The notes under the pieces: generated by a model | The model's input: the letters and a program-made list of their open reading frames with translations, nothing else | The model's database searches: none | What the model was told of the DNA's origin: nothing | Shown here: positions 46,049 through 58,397 of the stretch, piece after piece | Layout: every line of letters begins with the position of its first letter | Numbering within the stretch: position 1 is the first letter of the stretch | Source of the DNA: Cylindrobasidium torrendii FP15055 ss-10 | Taxonomy: Eukaryota > Basidiomycota > Agaricomycetes > Agaricales > Physalacriaceae | Assembly (NCBI GenBank): GCA_000934385.1 | Contig: KN880449.1 | Span: 3,012-67,011 of the forward strand | Direction of reading: 5' to 3' | DNA: 64,000 bases | Made by a program: the position numbers and the translations under genes

Positions 46049-46053
46049 TTTTT
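46049..46053 (+). terminator. RNA polymerase III T-run terminator
   Basis: TTTTT directly follows the discriminator base of the tRNA, as expected for Pol III termination. Confidence 0.8.
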
Positions 46054-46090
46054 GGACCTTTTCCGGCAATTATCAAGCACCTAGTGGCGA

Positions 46091-46711
46091 TAGGGTGGCG
46101 GACCTATGCTCCCCGGCGGGTACAGTACCGGTACCGTACCTATGCCCAATTTAGGGGGGGTGTACCGTACCGTACTGTACCGTACTGTACCGGCACGTGA
46201 TTGGAACATGTGACCTGCGCCACACGGTGCGTTTTGCTTATTTTTCGGGCTTTTCCCGGTTTTCTTGCGTCTGCGTGCATATTACACTACCAAGGGCTTG
46301 ATAGGACATGATTTAACGCTGATGGGCCCCATAATCGCAGGATTTGGCCTCACAATGGCTCTGGATTTAGACACCTTTTGGAGCAGCCTCACATTGGCCC
46401 TATGGCTTTTGATTGACTGTAAAACTCTTTCATTAACACCTTTCAACTATATACCAAAGCCACAGCTCTTGGGGAGCCCAACGAGAGCCATGCCACTCCC
46501 CCGAACGTCGTTGAGTGCCCGCCGATCATCCCGCTGCCCGCCTCGCGCCGTGATCCGAAGCCCGCACGTGATACGGTCACGTGAACGCATCATGTGATAG
46601 GTACTGTACCTACCCTTCTGGCGGGGGGTGTACAGTACATGGTACGGTACGGTACAGTACCGGTACTTATGCTCGGTACCCATGTTTTGGGGGTTAGGTC
46701 CGCCACCCTAA
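46091..46711. mobile_element. GTAC-rich inverted-repeat element (MITE-like)
   Basis: The left end TAGGGTGGCGGACCTA (46091-46106) and the right end TAGGTCCGCCACCCTA (46696-46711) are perfect 16-bp inverted repeats. Each begins or ends with TA, which fits a TA target-site duplication of Tc1/mariner-type elements. Both subterminal zones are packed with GTACCG/CGGTAC units and G-runs (46120-46190 and 46600-46675). The 621-bp body has no transposase, so it would be non-autonomous. The start is 43 bp beyond the tRNA 3' end. Confidence 0.65.
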
Positions 46712-46915
46712 GCCTCCCCGGGGGGTATAGTACCAGTACCGTACCTATGCCCAATTCAAGGAGGGGGGGTGTACCGTACCGTACTCAGAGCACCTACCAC
46801 GGTGCAGTGACTGGTCACTACACCGCAGCCCTGTCATTTCCAGCGGGTTCAAACACCAGAAACGGCCCCGCAATCATTATCCGATGCAGTGTACTGTACC
46901 GGCACGCAACAAAAT
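46712..46915. mobile_element. Partial second copy of the GTAC-rich element
   Basis: Immediately after the right terminal repeat, the sequence repeats the left subterminal zone in direct orientation: CTCCCCGG, GTACCGTACCTATGCCCAAT, the G-run and GTACCGTACCGTACT. After a foreign stretch of about 100 bp (46785-46888) the match resumes at GTACTGTACCGGCACG (about 46890-46906) and then stops. It looks like a second, interrupted and truncated copy nested against the first. Confidence 0.6.
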
Positions 46916-47113
46916 ATTGTGCTTTAGCCTTCGAAGTTCAATAGTCAATGCTTATGCACGTTCCAGCGCTCAAGGTCAAGAATCATGTCGTAGTGTCACT
47001 GTACGGTTATCCTACAGGGAAGTGTGATGCAACACTGACTGTTAACCGAATGTGCTACGCCTACTTATCTATGAATTCACTCAGAATCTACATGTCCACG
47101 ATGTGTCTCCCTG

Positions 47114-49139
47114 CTACGTAGCCCGCTGAACATCCGTCTGCTCATCCAAAAACTTGCGCGCAACCCCAATCGCTACATTGTCTACATCTGCCAAAGTAGT
47201 CTCCTTCCTCAAGACCTCCATGTATATTTCGCTGGGTGCCTCAGGGTTCCATCTCCGGCGCGCGGTATGCCAGTGTTGAGGGTTCACCCCGCGCGAGAAC
47301 ACCTCTTGAATATCATCGTCGCTGGAGGAACACCATTAGCTGAATCAATAGACGAGGGGAAGAACAAACGTCTCAAACAGTCGTTGTGCACTGTACAATT
47401 GCTCTCCATTGCTCTCGAATGCCTCGTTACTTCGCGTGTATCCATGATGCAAGATGATATGCCTGTCCTTGGGCTGCAAGATTTTCGCAGCACTGGGCAG
47501 CGTATCGACACTCGATCCCAAAAGTGGGTCTGCCTCTAGCCCGGCGAGAATATCTCGCGACATTCTCTTGACGGTCTCCGCTTCCGGCGGGTCATCCGCT
47601 AGGAAGGCGAATGCAATGGGATATCGCTGAACCAGATATTAGGGCACACTTGTTGTGTTGGAGGAAATGACGTGCCAAATAGAGGTGCATTCTTCTTCTT
47701 TCAGTCTTGAGAGGTTCTCCATGCGGCGCAAGATGCACGGAAGTCGGTATGAGGATGGGCATGGGACTCTGCGGAGGTGGTGTTCTCAGAGGCTCGCTGG
47801 GAATGTCAGACCCTCTTAGCGTCAGGGTCGTGCCCGATACCGGGGCCGTTGATGTACTTCCTTCCTCTGAAACCTCCGTTTTGTATACAGGTATAATAGT
47901 TTCTTCGGACCGCACGGCCGCTACCAAAGCTTCCTTATCCACAGTAGTGTCGCCAGGCGGAGGTTCTTGGGCAGTTTCCTCCGGGTCTGGCGCGCGCTTT
48001 CCCTTGAACGTAAGAGCGTTTGGCCATGTCAGCTTGATGGTGCTGAAGTTGACGCCGGAGAGGAAACTGCTGGGGCCGGATTGAGCATCGTCGTTTGGCA
48101 AAGAAGGATCGGAGGGATTTGGATCCGCAGGCGTCGGGGGCTGAGGTGCGGGTGGGACCAAAGTCATGAGAAATCTAGAGATAGAAGGAGATATGCAGGC
48201 ATCGAGGAAGGAAGTGGAGGGTATAACATGCGAGGTCGTTGCGATTATGGAGGGTATATTTGGACAGTTGGAATCTAGTATCTTCACCAGAGATGTGGCT
48301 TTGGGGTGTATTTGAGGACCTACACAGGGTTAGAATTAGATGCATTAATGGCAGAGCGGACCGACCCAGGTGGTTCCCAAATTGTTTCCCTGTGTCTACT
48401 TGCCATGACCAGGCCCATGGCGTAAAGAAACGCTCCATCTGAAGGGAGAGCGCCTCTGACCCGGATCTTTCTAGCACCGATGTCATTGAACCATGCTTAA
48501 TCTGCGTGTTGAGTAAGTATTACTGGGGCAGGAACAGGTGAATAGGGAACGCACTTTGAACAGCTCATAGCCCCGAAGTAGGTCCCCTCGCAAAGCGGTG
48601 TCATCCACGGATGCTTCGTCGTAGTCTGTCACCATGGCTATCTCTTTCCCCTTGCTTCGACCTATACTCGCGCTCTTGGAATGCGGTTTGCCTCTGGTTC
48701 TCCCGGTGCTTGACGGACGCGAAGAGTTGGCCAATGATACACACTATAAGAGAGGCTAGATGATTGAAGTGGTGATCCAACAAGATTAAGCATTTGCATA
48801 CTGCATGGATCCAGAAGTTAGGCTCGGGAGACACCATGAGCATCCGTCTGGCATGTGAGTGCACGTTGTTACAAGTGTCGTCCACCGTAAAGATACTGTG
48901 GGATTAGAAAGGGCAGAAGCGTGCCGAAGAGTCTCGTACTTGGAAAAATTGATCAGGGCCTTGGCAAGGCCTACCTGCCGAAGCATCTTGTCACGCGAGA
49001 CGGCAGTCTCTTTCGCAGTGTAGAATAAGATGTGTGCAGCTTCTTCTGCATCTTCGTCGTCTGGAGGCGGTGGAGATGAAAGTTGGAGAGTTGGGTTGTA
49101 TATCGTCAGGTAGAGCAGACTCGGAGGTATCCTGGTCAT
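47114..49139 (-). CDS. CCZ1: CCZ1 homologue, vacuolar Rab7 exchange-factor subunit
   Basis: With Mon1, Ccz1 activates the Rab7 GTPase Ypt7 on late endosomes and vacuoles. The longin-type N-terminus reads SLLYLTIYNPTLQLSSPPPP, then DDEDAEEAAHILFYTAKE, AVSRDKMLRQVGLAKALINF, HARRMLMVSPEPNFWIHA, LRGDLLRGYELFK, SLQMERFFTPWAWSW. The region from about 48.2 to 47.7 kb encodes a proline-rich linker (MTLVPPAPQPPTPADPNP). The C-terminal part includes TVKRMSRDILAGLEADPL, RHIILHHGYTRSNEAFES and ends KFLDEQTDVQRAT and TAG at 47114-47116. About seven introns; roughly 560-580 residues. The conserved blocks around DDEDAEEAAHILFYTA and LRQVGLAKAL make the assignment firm; the exact joins in the linker are less certain. 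Confidence 0.85.
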
Positions 49140-49524
49140 CGAAGTCGACAGTCGACCTGACGTTGGCGATTCTGATCATTGTTCGGCTTTCGGGCCGACA
49201 CGCTGTTTGCTACTTCCTTGTTCCCATCGTCATCTTAACTTGTGGGATATTTCGCCAGGGCTCTGGGCACAGCTATGCGCGCAAAATATCGCCTAATTTT
49301 GACTCAAGCTCTCCCTTCACACACATTGGCCATAAAAATCTCGAACTTGAATTTCTGGCGCAGTGTCCAGCGAAAAGCCCGCGTCGCGCGCGAATATCGC
49401 TGCTCGATGGCAATAAGCGCGCCAGACTTATCATATAGGCGGACATCAATCACTCCTAGGTATCAGTAGAGAGTATTTATGGCGGCCAGAAATTCTGTCG
49501 CTCTAATCCCGCTCTGGTACCAAC
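49140..49524. other. Divergent promoter region of CCZ1 and P-type ATPase
   Basis: No gene is seen in this short region shared by two divergent genes. Confidence 0.5.
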
Positions 49525-52500
49525 ATGTCCCCCTTCGTCTCAAATGACAGTGTCGACCCAAAGGCAACCATGCCCCCAGACATTGAGAGAGTTCCACGAT
49601 TTGCCCCGAGGTCGCCTATAGAGCACCATACCTTGAGCATCAGTCGTACGGCCAACCAGCCTGCTCGCATCATCGCCGAGTTTCGCACTCTCAGGTAGAG
49701 TCCCCCCTCAACCATTGCATTTTCCGCCAAGATTGACCTGCCGCTTTCAGTATCCATGTCACCGAAACGCAGCATGGTCAAGACTTTAGTGCGCCCCAAG
49801 TTGCAAAAGATATTACGACATTGGAATGGCACAAGCTCGAAGAGGACGAAATATGCGTCCGATTGGCCGTCTCGAGGAAGGTCGGGCTGGATGCTCCGCT
49901 TGCCGCACGTCGCTTGAAGCGTGATGGAAAGAACATCATCAAGCCTCCTCCGAATAACTGGGCCAAGAAAGTCTTCTTCGCTACCTTTGGCGGCTTCGGG
50001 ACACTTCTTGTTGTAGCCAGCATTGTTTGCTTCATTGCTTGGTAGGTCCTGATGCGCACCATATCAATGTCTCGGTGGTTGATGGATCCACCTCGACAGG
50101 CGCCCACTTGGCGACCCTAATCCGACCACGGCGAATCTCGCCCTTGCCGTGGTCCTCCTCATTGTCGTCGCCATCCAAGCAGTCTTCAATATGTGGCAAG
50201 ACTGGAGTACAGGACGCGTTATGGCGTCTATATCTGCTATGTTACCGATCGATGTTCCTGTCATCCGCGATGGAGAAATACTCACGTACGCCTACCTCTG
50301 TTCATGCTTCATGAGATTATGACAACGAGTATTCTTAGAATACCTCCCAGCGAGCTTGTCATGGGCGACCTGGTTAAGATCAGCATGGGATGCAAAGTAC
50401 CTGCAGACATACGCTTGATAGATGCTACCAGCGACCTTCGATTTGACCGCTCCATCCTCACCGGAGAAAGCAATCCTATTGCTGCAACTGTCGGATGCAC
50501 AGACGAGAATTGTAGGCCCCCAATGTCTCTGGACAAGCCTTTCCTGACCCGCTGCTCTAGTCATGGAATCCAAGAACATCGCACTACAAGGTACTTTGTG
50601 CACGAATGGATCCGGTCGTGGTATCTGTGTAGGTGTAGGCGAGAAGACAGTATTCGCACGAATTGCGAAACAGGCGAGCGGCGAGCGCGCACAGCGGACA
50701 TCGCTCGAAGTTGAGATCCTTCGTTTCGTTCTAATCATCGCCGCGATGGCCTGCCTAGTTGTCATCGTAATCGTCAGTGAGTGTCCTTCGCGTGGTCTTG
50801 TAGGCATGGTACAAGCACTGAAATCTAACTTTCCCTCTTTCGTCCCCAGTTCTCTGGGCCGCCTGGCTTCGCAAGGATCACCCCGATTTCATCAACGTGC
50901 CTACTCTGCTTATTGATTGTGTGTCAGTCGCAGTGGCCTTCATTCCTGGTAGATTTTCCCGCGTTCGCACTTTCGACATACCTAATGTCTGCCTCCAGAG
51001 GGCCTTCCTGTCTGCGTGACTCTCTCCCTCACGGTTATGTACGGCGGCTGTGACGGGGCTGCGGCGTTTGGCTGTGCTAATTTTCCTTAGTGCTGGTGCA
51101 ATGCGGCGCGTAAACATTCTATGCAAGTCTTTGTCCACAGTCGAAAGTCTGGGATCCGTGAACTTCATTGGGTCAGACAAGACGGGCACCCTCACACAAA
51201 ACAAGATGAGTGTCGTGGCAGTGGCACTCGGGGCGGGAGACCGCATCTTCACGATGCACGAAGCGAGCGAAGAATCTCGCCAGGACAGACAGGCGATCGG
51301 TACACTCGCTGCTGTTGCTGGAATGTGCAACGACGCTGTCTTTCAGGCATCCAGCACGCCGAATGAAACCCTCACCACCAGGAAGATCAATGGTGATGCT
51401 ACTGGTAAGTCTCGTTTGATTTGAGTGAGGACTGTTGTCATTAATGCTCCATCTTTGTTGCGCAGACTCAGGCTTGCTTCGATTCTCTGAAAGTATCTGC
51501 CCCGTCGAGGAGCTCATGTCTACGTGGACAGAGACCGCCAAGCTTCCGTTCAACTCGAGTAATTGGGCTCTTATTATGCCTGTATCCCAGACTGATGCCT
51601 CCACAGGCAATAAATTTGCAGTCAAGCTCTTCCAGCCCGCCTTGGAGAAGTTCAGCGCTCCCGTGCTATCCAATGATAACTTTTCCGCTTGCGATAGTCT
51701 GCTTTTGGTCAAAGGCGTGAGTCCCATTCGAAAGCAAAAAAGCACGGGTCTTCTGAAGAATACTTCAGGCCCCCGACGTACTCATCCCGCGCTGCTCCAG
51801 CTATTTGGATGCATCCGGCACTGTTCAGCCATTTGGGCTTTCTACCTTTGACAGTCTTAGAGCCGCTCAGGAGTTGTTCGCTGCCCAAGGTCAACGTGTC
51901 CTGCTTCTCGCTCGCAAGTTGATACCACTCGAGATGATCAACAAGGAAGCTCTTCTCGACCTTGGCGTAGTGGAGAGTTATCTTCACATCAGTACCATGG
52001 ACCTAACAGTCATTGGCCTTGTCGCGCTGGTCGATCCTCCTAAAGAAGATACGGCAGAGACCGTGCGGACATGCAGGAGAGCGGGAATTCGGTTCTCGAT
52101 GATCACAGGTACGCCCAGAATTTGAGCTCAAGGAAAAACAGCACTTACTCACCACAGGCGACTTCGCGTCAACTGCTGCGGCTATTGCGCGTCAAGTCGG
52201 AATTATCACCGTCCATCCAAAGCAAGTCAGGACGCTTGCCGACCTCCCAATTGATACCCCCCACGGGTCTATTCCTGCATTCGATGACGACAAGGAGAAC
52301 ACTGGCGCACCACTTACTGCACTCGTTCTTAGCGGGCCTGAAATTATGACCATGACAGAGTCCCAGTGGAAGCAGGCTATCACTGTATGTACTGACATGG
52401 CGAAGTCATGTAACACTGCCTAACACTTATCACAGTTCGACGAGCTTGTGTTTGCCCGGACGACGCCTCAGCAAAAGCTTCAGGTCCCACGAACGCCGCA

Positions 52501-53809
52501 CTAGATTTACGAGTTCTGACTGCCCGTAGATTGTCAAACAGTTCCAGGCGTCCGGGTGTACAGTCGCAGTGACTGGAGATGGTGTAAACGACGCTCCTGC
52601 ACTCAAACAGGCTGATGTTGGCGTCGCGATCGCTGGAGGATCCGAGGTCGCTATGGTTCGTCCTCGTCTCTTATGAAGCCGTTGGGATATAGATTGAGCC
52701 CGGCCACAGGAAGCCGCAGACCTAATTCTCCTTGAGAACTTCTCAGCCATCATTACTGGCATCCAATACGGACGTCTTTGCTTCGAGAATTTGAAAAAAT
52801 CAATCATCTACCTCCTGCCTGCTGGTGAGTGCCACTCAAAGTTACCCTCACCGGAATGCCGATCGACGTTGCAGGGAGTTTTTCGGAGCTCATGCCAGTC
52901 TTGTTGAATATTTTGTTTGGACTGCCGCAAGCTCTCAGCAGTATCCAGATGATTCTCATCTGTATCTTCACCGACCTCTTTCCAGCGCTCTCAATGGTAT
53001 ACGAAAAACCAGAAGCCGATTTGCTCCTGCGGAAGCCGCGCAATCGTAAGACAGAGCGTCTTGTCGACTTCAAGGTTCTTTTGCACGCGTACGGCTTCAT
53101 CGGGATACTGGAGGCACTAACTGCCATGGTTGCGTACGTCCTTCAGATTGAAATAGATGAAGTAGTTTCATGCCACTAAGTCCAGAATGTCAGTGCTTTC
53201 TATTTCGGCTTTCATCGCAATGGTGTTCCGTTCTCCGCGCTTTGGCTCAGATACGGATCGTACAACGTCGACCCAGACCTCTTCGCGGAGACACTAAACA
53301 AAGCACAATCAATATGTATGATTCACCTCCTTTAAAACCCGGAGATTTCCATCTAAACTTACAATCCCAGATTTCTTCAACCTTGTCCTGATGCAGTGGG
53401 GGAACTTACTGGCCACCCGTACCAGACGCCTTTCGATATTCCAACAAAATCCTCTTTGGGGTGTAACATCGCGGAATTTGTTCTTGCTCCCCGCTATGGC
53501 CATTGCACTATCTTTCGCTGTGTAGGTCTACATATTTCCATGCCCCGATGTTACCATTGTATCATTATCATTCTGATGCGTGTGTAGCTTGTTTTCGTAT
53601 ATAGACTGGTTCCAGAAGGTGTTCTTGACAAGAGGTGTCGCAGTCGAGTTCTACTTCCTACCCATGTCGTACGTCTCTCATTTCCCCATTCGATTCCTCA
53701 CTGATCCATAACTCACAGCTACGGTGTTGGGCTCATATTCTTCGACGAAATGCGAAAGTGGTGGGCGCGTCGGTACCCCTCCGGTCTCCTCGCTCGTTGC
53801 GCGTGGTAG
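49525..53809 (+). CDS. Type II P-type cation ATPase (Na/K-ATPase-like, IIC/ACU group)
   Basis: This is an ATP-driven cation pump with about ten membrane helices, probably moving Na+ and/or K+. All catalytic signatures are present in frame: [12 protein letters not shown] (actuator), [17 protein letters not shown] (helix M4), [15 protein letters not shown] with the phosphorylated Asp, [15 protein letters not shown] (nucleotide domain), [11 protein letters not shown], and [19 protein letters not shown]. The C-terminal membrane half has [35 protein letters not shown] and [16 protein letters not shown], the type IIC pattern rather than that of ENA pumps. The PEGL element and LLRKPRN segment resemble animal Na/K-ATPases and fungal ACU pumps. 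Over 15 introns, some exons very short; all joins I followed keep frame. The end is GLLARCAW and TAG at 53807-53809. Ion specificity is inferred. Confidence 0.88.
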
Positions 53810-54237
53810 TCTGTGGCACCCGACCTGAAGATTGAATGGATGAGAAGTTGGTAAAAGATTAGTGTTAACTATCCACGATCGTCATGGGTGCTGCATAGCA
53901 ATTGAGTAGTTTGACTCATCCCATTGTGCCGTTCGAACTCTGCAGCACCAGAGTAGAATGCGACTCAAGTTTCACAGCAAGTACCTGTCTCCCATGCCTT
54001 GTGGTCAGGCCGCAGTTGCGATAGCTAAAGCGGGGCACATCAGTAGCCCTAACCCACCAGATAGACAAGATGAGTTGTTGCAAGAGTCAGAATTCTGACT
54101 GCGATGATGCAGGCTAGGTACGTTGACTCTCTGGAGGCTTGCAACTGCTTACAAAGGGCTACTTTTGTCAAGGGGAAGCCGTACCTAACAAAAGATGAGA
54201 GGCATAAATATCCGAGGCTTACGCTGTTCAAAGCACA
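53810..54237. other. Intergenic between P-type ATPase and arrestin-like gene
   Basis: No gene is seen. It must hold the promoter of the arrestin-like gene. Confidence 0.5.
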
Positions 54238-55756
54238 ATGTCCTTTCCACCAACTTACTCCGCACTGCTACCAGTCGGCGAGGCACGTCTGGAGCATACC
54301 CCATCCCGCCATAGCCATCGGCACTCAGATAACGATACTTGGCTGAAGAAGGATGGACGAATTGCGATCGCACTCTCACAGCAAGATCGCAATGCACCGA
54401 TACCCGTATATGGAAGACGTGGAAACATTCACGGTGCCATGTTATTTGACGACAGAAATCTTGTCGAGTCCGTGTCGATCAAAGTCAGTATCCTTCTTAC
54501 AAAGTGAATGTGTCCAGGTCGTGGTCTACTTCGTTGGAAACATCGGCTGGTCGTATCATGCCGCAGCGCTGGGGGTGTTAGTTACCTGTCTCTCATAGAA
54601 GAATGGCTGGACAATCGTGCTCATTTCTTTGTTTGTAGCTCCTTGGTCAAATTCGCGTGGGCGCTCTTGGAGAAGAACGAGTGGTCAACATGGTGGACGC
54701 TGCTATCAGCCTCTGGCCAATTCAGAATGGAACGCTGCATGAGGCATGCCCAAGTGCGCTGCCATTCTCCATCGACCTCCCGTCCAACTTTCAGGATCCT
54801 GATGACAAGACTTCCAAGCCTCTCGCACCCTCAATCGATGTTCGACTTAATGGTCTGGAGGCATTGGTGGATTACGCTCTTCTGGTCAGGATACAAGAGA
54901 AGAAGGGCCACAGCGCATACCGTATATTCAATCGCGATAGTCAACAGGTTGGGATGTATGTCCTCGTCATGTCTGCAGCGGAGTCCATCGCCTTGACCCT
55001 CATTCATAGCATACGCATACCTCTCATTTACCGGCCAGCATACCGACCTTCTGAGCCAGTCCTGGAACACCCCGCATTTCTTGAATCAGTCAAGGTCGTC
55101 CCGGAGTCCTGGAAGCAGAGCATTACCTACGTGAAAACAAAGACAGCAAGCGTTTACGCTGACCCCATCAGCTGTAGTGTATGTAGCCGTCTTGCATTCT
55201 AAACCTTGTCTTAACATCCCAACAGCTGTTCTTCCCCTCCGTACAGGTCTTCGCCATTTCTGAGCCTATTCCAATACACGTCCAAATGACCAGCACGCTG
55301 TCCTCCCTCCTACTCTTTTTCCCTGCGAGGAATGGTCCACCATCTCCCACCGATTCCACAAAGCATTTCGTGCTGAAGCTGATAAGGCGGTATAATATTG
55401 AAATCAACGGGAAGACAACATCTCGCAGCGCAGCTATCGGGGCAGCGGTCCTACAACCAGTCCCTCCACTTGCGTCGTCGTCACCTCCAGGCGTTGGGCA
55501 GGACGCACTGGACCACATGGACTGGGCCGCAGAGTTATACTGCAACCCGGATGTGACGGTTGGGAGCTTTAGCTCCTCCGGATGTTGTGTCAAGGCATGC
55601 TATTCCTATGATGTTCTTCGGTATACTCGCTGATGGTTCATCTGAAAGGATTACATCGTTTTGGAGGTGTATCCTCATCCGACCTCGCCATTCGTAAAGA
55701 CAACACTTGCTGTGGGAGTTACCATTGTGACAGATCCATGGACCGATGGGGCATGA
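54238..55756 (+). CDS. Alpha-arrestin-like protein with N-terminal PPxY motif
   Basis: Alpha-arrestins recruit Nedd4/Rsp5-type ubiquitin ligases to membrane transporters. The N-terminus MSFPPTYSALLPVGEAR contains PPTY, a WW-domain-binding motif, at residues 4-7. The arrestin N-fold follows: GRIAIALSQQDRNAPIPVYG, RRGNIHGAMLFDDRNLVESV. Later blocks are ALPFSIDLPSNFQDPDDKTS, LAPSIDVRLNGLEALVDYAL and IPLIYRPAYRPSEPVLEH, typical of fungal arrestin-like proteins. The C-terminal half includes VFAISEPIPIHVQMTS, FVLKLIRRYNIEINGK and DYIVLEVYPHP, ending TDPWTDGA and TGA at 55754-55756. About five introns. It is on the same strand as, and about 430 bp downstream of, the P-type ATPase. Cargo is unknown. 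Confidence 0.78.
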
Positions 55757-56228
55757 TGATAGCCTATGATAGTTAGGAAAAAGCAGAAAACATATAGCTC
55801 AATAATGCCCAATGCCCATCAGTTCATCAACGTCTACTGGGCGGAATCTTCTTCGAAATTCTCTCCGTACGCGCATGTTGAATCACTTGAGGCCTCAGGC
55901 CTCAGGCCATGAGGGTTCTGGCAATTGCTAGAAAAGAAGTAAAACCATAGAGGACCATATCATATTCAAGTTCACCGCTACGGGTGCTTCAGAGCTCTAA
56001 GTACATACGCAAAACATAAATAGTGGAATGGATATCATTGACCAACAACGTTCGTCAACAGAAGCCTGGGGCACAGCATTCGAGGAGGTATAGCGCGCGA
56101 GTACGAAAAAGGTGAGGAGAGAAGGAAATCATAAGAGTAAGAGTCGAGAATCAAATACGGAAAAAAAATCCAAGATCAAATACTGCCATAGAGAGCTCGA
56201 TGCTCTCGTGTCGAATGGCGACGGACGC
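55757..56228. other. Convergent 3' flanks
   Basis: No gene is seen between the arrestin-like stop and the stop of the next minus-strand gene. Confidence 0.5.
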
Positions 56229-58201
56229 CTATACATGCCTATCTCTGGGCCCAAACCTGGGCGTAGATCTTTGCCGCCGCATCTCACGCATAAGATCCTT
56301 CCCAATAGGACTCAAGTCTGCAGACAGATCCGGCTCCATTTCAGCCTTCGTTGGCTTGATGAATGAGGTTGGTGTGATAACCGATCGCAACAACTTGCTC
56401 GTGCTACTGTTGCTTGACATCCGCATTGGCGTATGCGGAATATCCGTCTTCGCCATGAGCGTCGACGAGCCGTTTTCCTTATCCCTGTTCGATCGCGAAG
56501 ACGAGTTGGAGGAAACACGAGGCTGCATCTTGCGGGGACGCGATGGGATGGACGTGAAGCGATCTTTGGGTGGGGTTCCCGCTGCCTTGTGAGCTCGGCT
56601 TGCATGTCGGTGTGCCTCTTCGGCGGCGGCTGCTCGCGGCGAGTGTGTCCTAGAGCTCCTCCGTTCATGGGTGGAGCGGCTCTTGTGAGCGCGAGGACCT
56701 CTGGGGATCCGGCTCTCATAGCCTTCCATGTAGTGGCCAGGTGTCGGGGCTGTGACCATCACCGTTTGTGGGTTGGTAAACAGAACTTTGACTTGCCGCT
56801 CCGCCTCTGTCTCATGTGATGTTGCGGCAGTGACTGGCACTTTCTCCTGGGGTACAGGCGTAACAAGCGGATTCCGTTGAGCGCGTTGGTACGAAGTGAA
56901 GATATCAATGATGGAGTCGTCAAGCGGATTCTTCATGGCCGGGGCTTCCGATTCGTTGGTATTGAGTGAAATTACGCCAAATGAAGTGTCAGCAGCGGAG
57001 TAGCGCGAAGGACCGACTTCATGAGCGTCTGAGGGAGAACTAAAGCAGCTCGGAGGGTCAGGCAAATCGCGATTGTAGTCGACAGGCATAGACTCGGGCG
57101 GACGAGAGCGGCGGCGTTCTGCGAGGAAACCAAACACGTCAATGGCCTTCTGTGGTGTGGCTGGTTCAACAACGACGGGCCCTGGCGCCGATTTCAATTG
57201 GTTGTCAAGCTGGCCCGATAATTGTGAGACGTTGCTTGCTTCAGCATCCATCGAGGAAAAGGTGCGCGCATCGTTGAAGGAATGGTCTAGCTCAGAGAAG
57301 GTGGTGTCGTCGTGGATGACTACGTGCTGATCCTCGTATTCTGAGGTTTGGGGAGTCTGGAGGACAAGTGACAGATTTGATGAGCATGCGGAGCGAGACG
57401 AGTCCTCTCTAAGAAAGGCGTTGGTAATTGGACACACAAAGAAGAAAGCTAAATATACCCAAGGAATCGTTCAGCCCAGGAGATGTCGCCGTCCCCGCTG
57501 GACGCTGCTGGGCTGCCGAGTAATTGGCGGAGGGTAGATCCATTCCTGCGTACTTGGGCACGACCTTCTTTCGTCTGTGTGTCCTCTTGTCTGGCAACTG
57601 GGGTGCTCGGTGGGGATGGGGATGTATTTGAGAAGGCCTCATCGGACAGGCATCCATGACTGTCGTACAGGTCAAGCAAACTCGCGACGGAAGGGTCAGA
57701 GCGGAGGCGAAGGACGCCGCTCGAGTCAGGGTCAATGTGACGCTGTGTACGCCGTGGCTTGGGGGTCATGAGATCGTCAGAGTCCTCTTGCGGGCTATAC
57801 GCCGAGCTGGGATGGTGTTGCTTCTGGTGGACAGTGACCTTGTAACTGCTCTGACTATAGCTGCCACTGTTGATGCTGCTGGTGGAGGCCTTCGGGCCAC
57901 GAAGGACGCGGTCAATGGGGTGGGCTATGTGTCCGTAAGGTTCCAAGTTCACACTGTCCTTTGACGACGTACGAAGTGGTGGTAATTCCGATGGGGCAGT
58001 ATCTCCCATAGTCGCAAAGCGTGCTGAAGCAGAGCGGAGAAGTTTGTTGGCTATCGCCTCGCTTTCTGAGTCGGCGTGAGGCGGACGGTACCGGAAGTCC
58101 ATGTTAAGCCCAGCTTCATCGACTTCATTGCGCGCGGCTTCATTGCGTTGTTTCTTTGCTTTCTTGTGTCCGAGGGAGAAGAATTTCTTGAGGAATCCCA
58201 T
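56229..58201 (-). CDS. Large disordered fungal protein, function unknown
   Basis: I do not recognise this protein. Two long exons give about 640 residues. The N-terminus MGFLKKFFSLGHKKAKKQRN is a basic amphipathic patch that could bind membranes. Small blocks that look ordered are NMDFRYRPPHADSESEAIAN, SVASLLDLYDSHGCLSDEAF, GSTLRQLLGS, AIDVFGFLAERRRSRP, SIIDIFTSYQRAQRNPLVTP and KDLMREMRRQRSTPRFGPRD at the end. A KEN sequence (NRDKENGSS) and many SP/TP sites occur. The intron near 57.44 kb joins ISWAERFLG to EDSSRSACSS. The in-frame ATG at 58222 would add seven mostly threonine residues; 58201 is preferred because of the ordered start. It is divergent from the DUF202 gene with only about 196 bp between start codons. 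Confidence 0.75.
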
Positions 58202-58397
58202 CGTAACGGTCGTCGTCGTCAAATGAGTGTGGTCGTGGAAGGAGAGAGCAAGTCGAACCGACTCGCGTTACTGTCACGTGCTTGTTCAAATGGCTCGGCA
58301 ACCGCCGAGACTCGAGAGGCATGACGTACTGTTCACTTGTCAAGCACAACTTGAACCCAGCCTGAACCTGAGCACAACGGAGGTTTTCCCTGCCATC

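Larger units (their letters stand above)
45859..47113. other. tRNA and repeat-rich interval, no protein gene
   Basis: The interval holds the upstream region of the PP1-motif gene, the tRNA-Pro gene and the GTAC-rich inverted-repeat element. Open frames here run through repeat sequence and are not supported. Confidence 0.6.

Noticed and set aside
46265..46944. ORFs of 110-116 codons inside the repeat region
   Set aside because: They translate GTAC repeats and inverted-repeat ends; no protein feature is visible.
53810..54237. ATPase and arrestin-like genes as one fused gene
   Set aside because: The ATPase frame ends in TAG at 53807-53809 and the arrestin-like protein has its own ATG at 54238 with a normal N-terminus.
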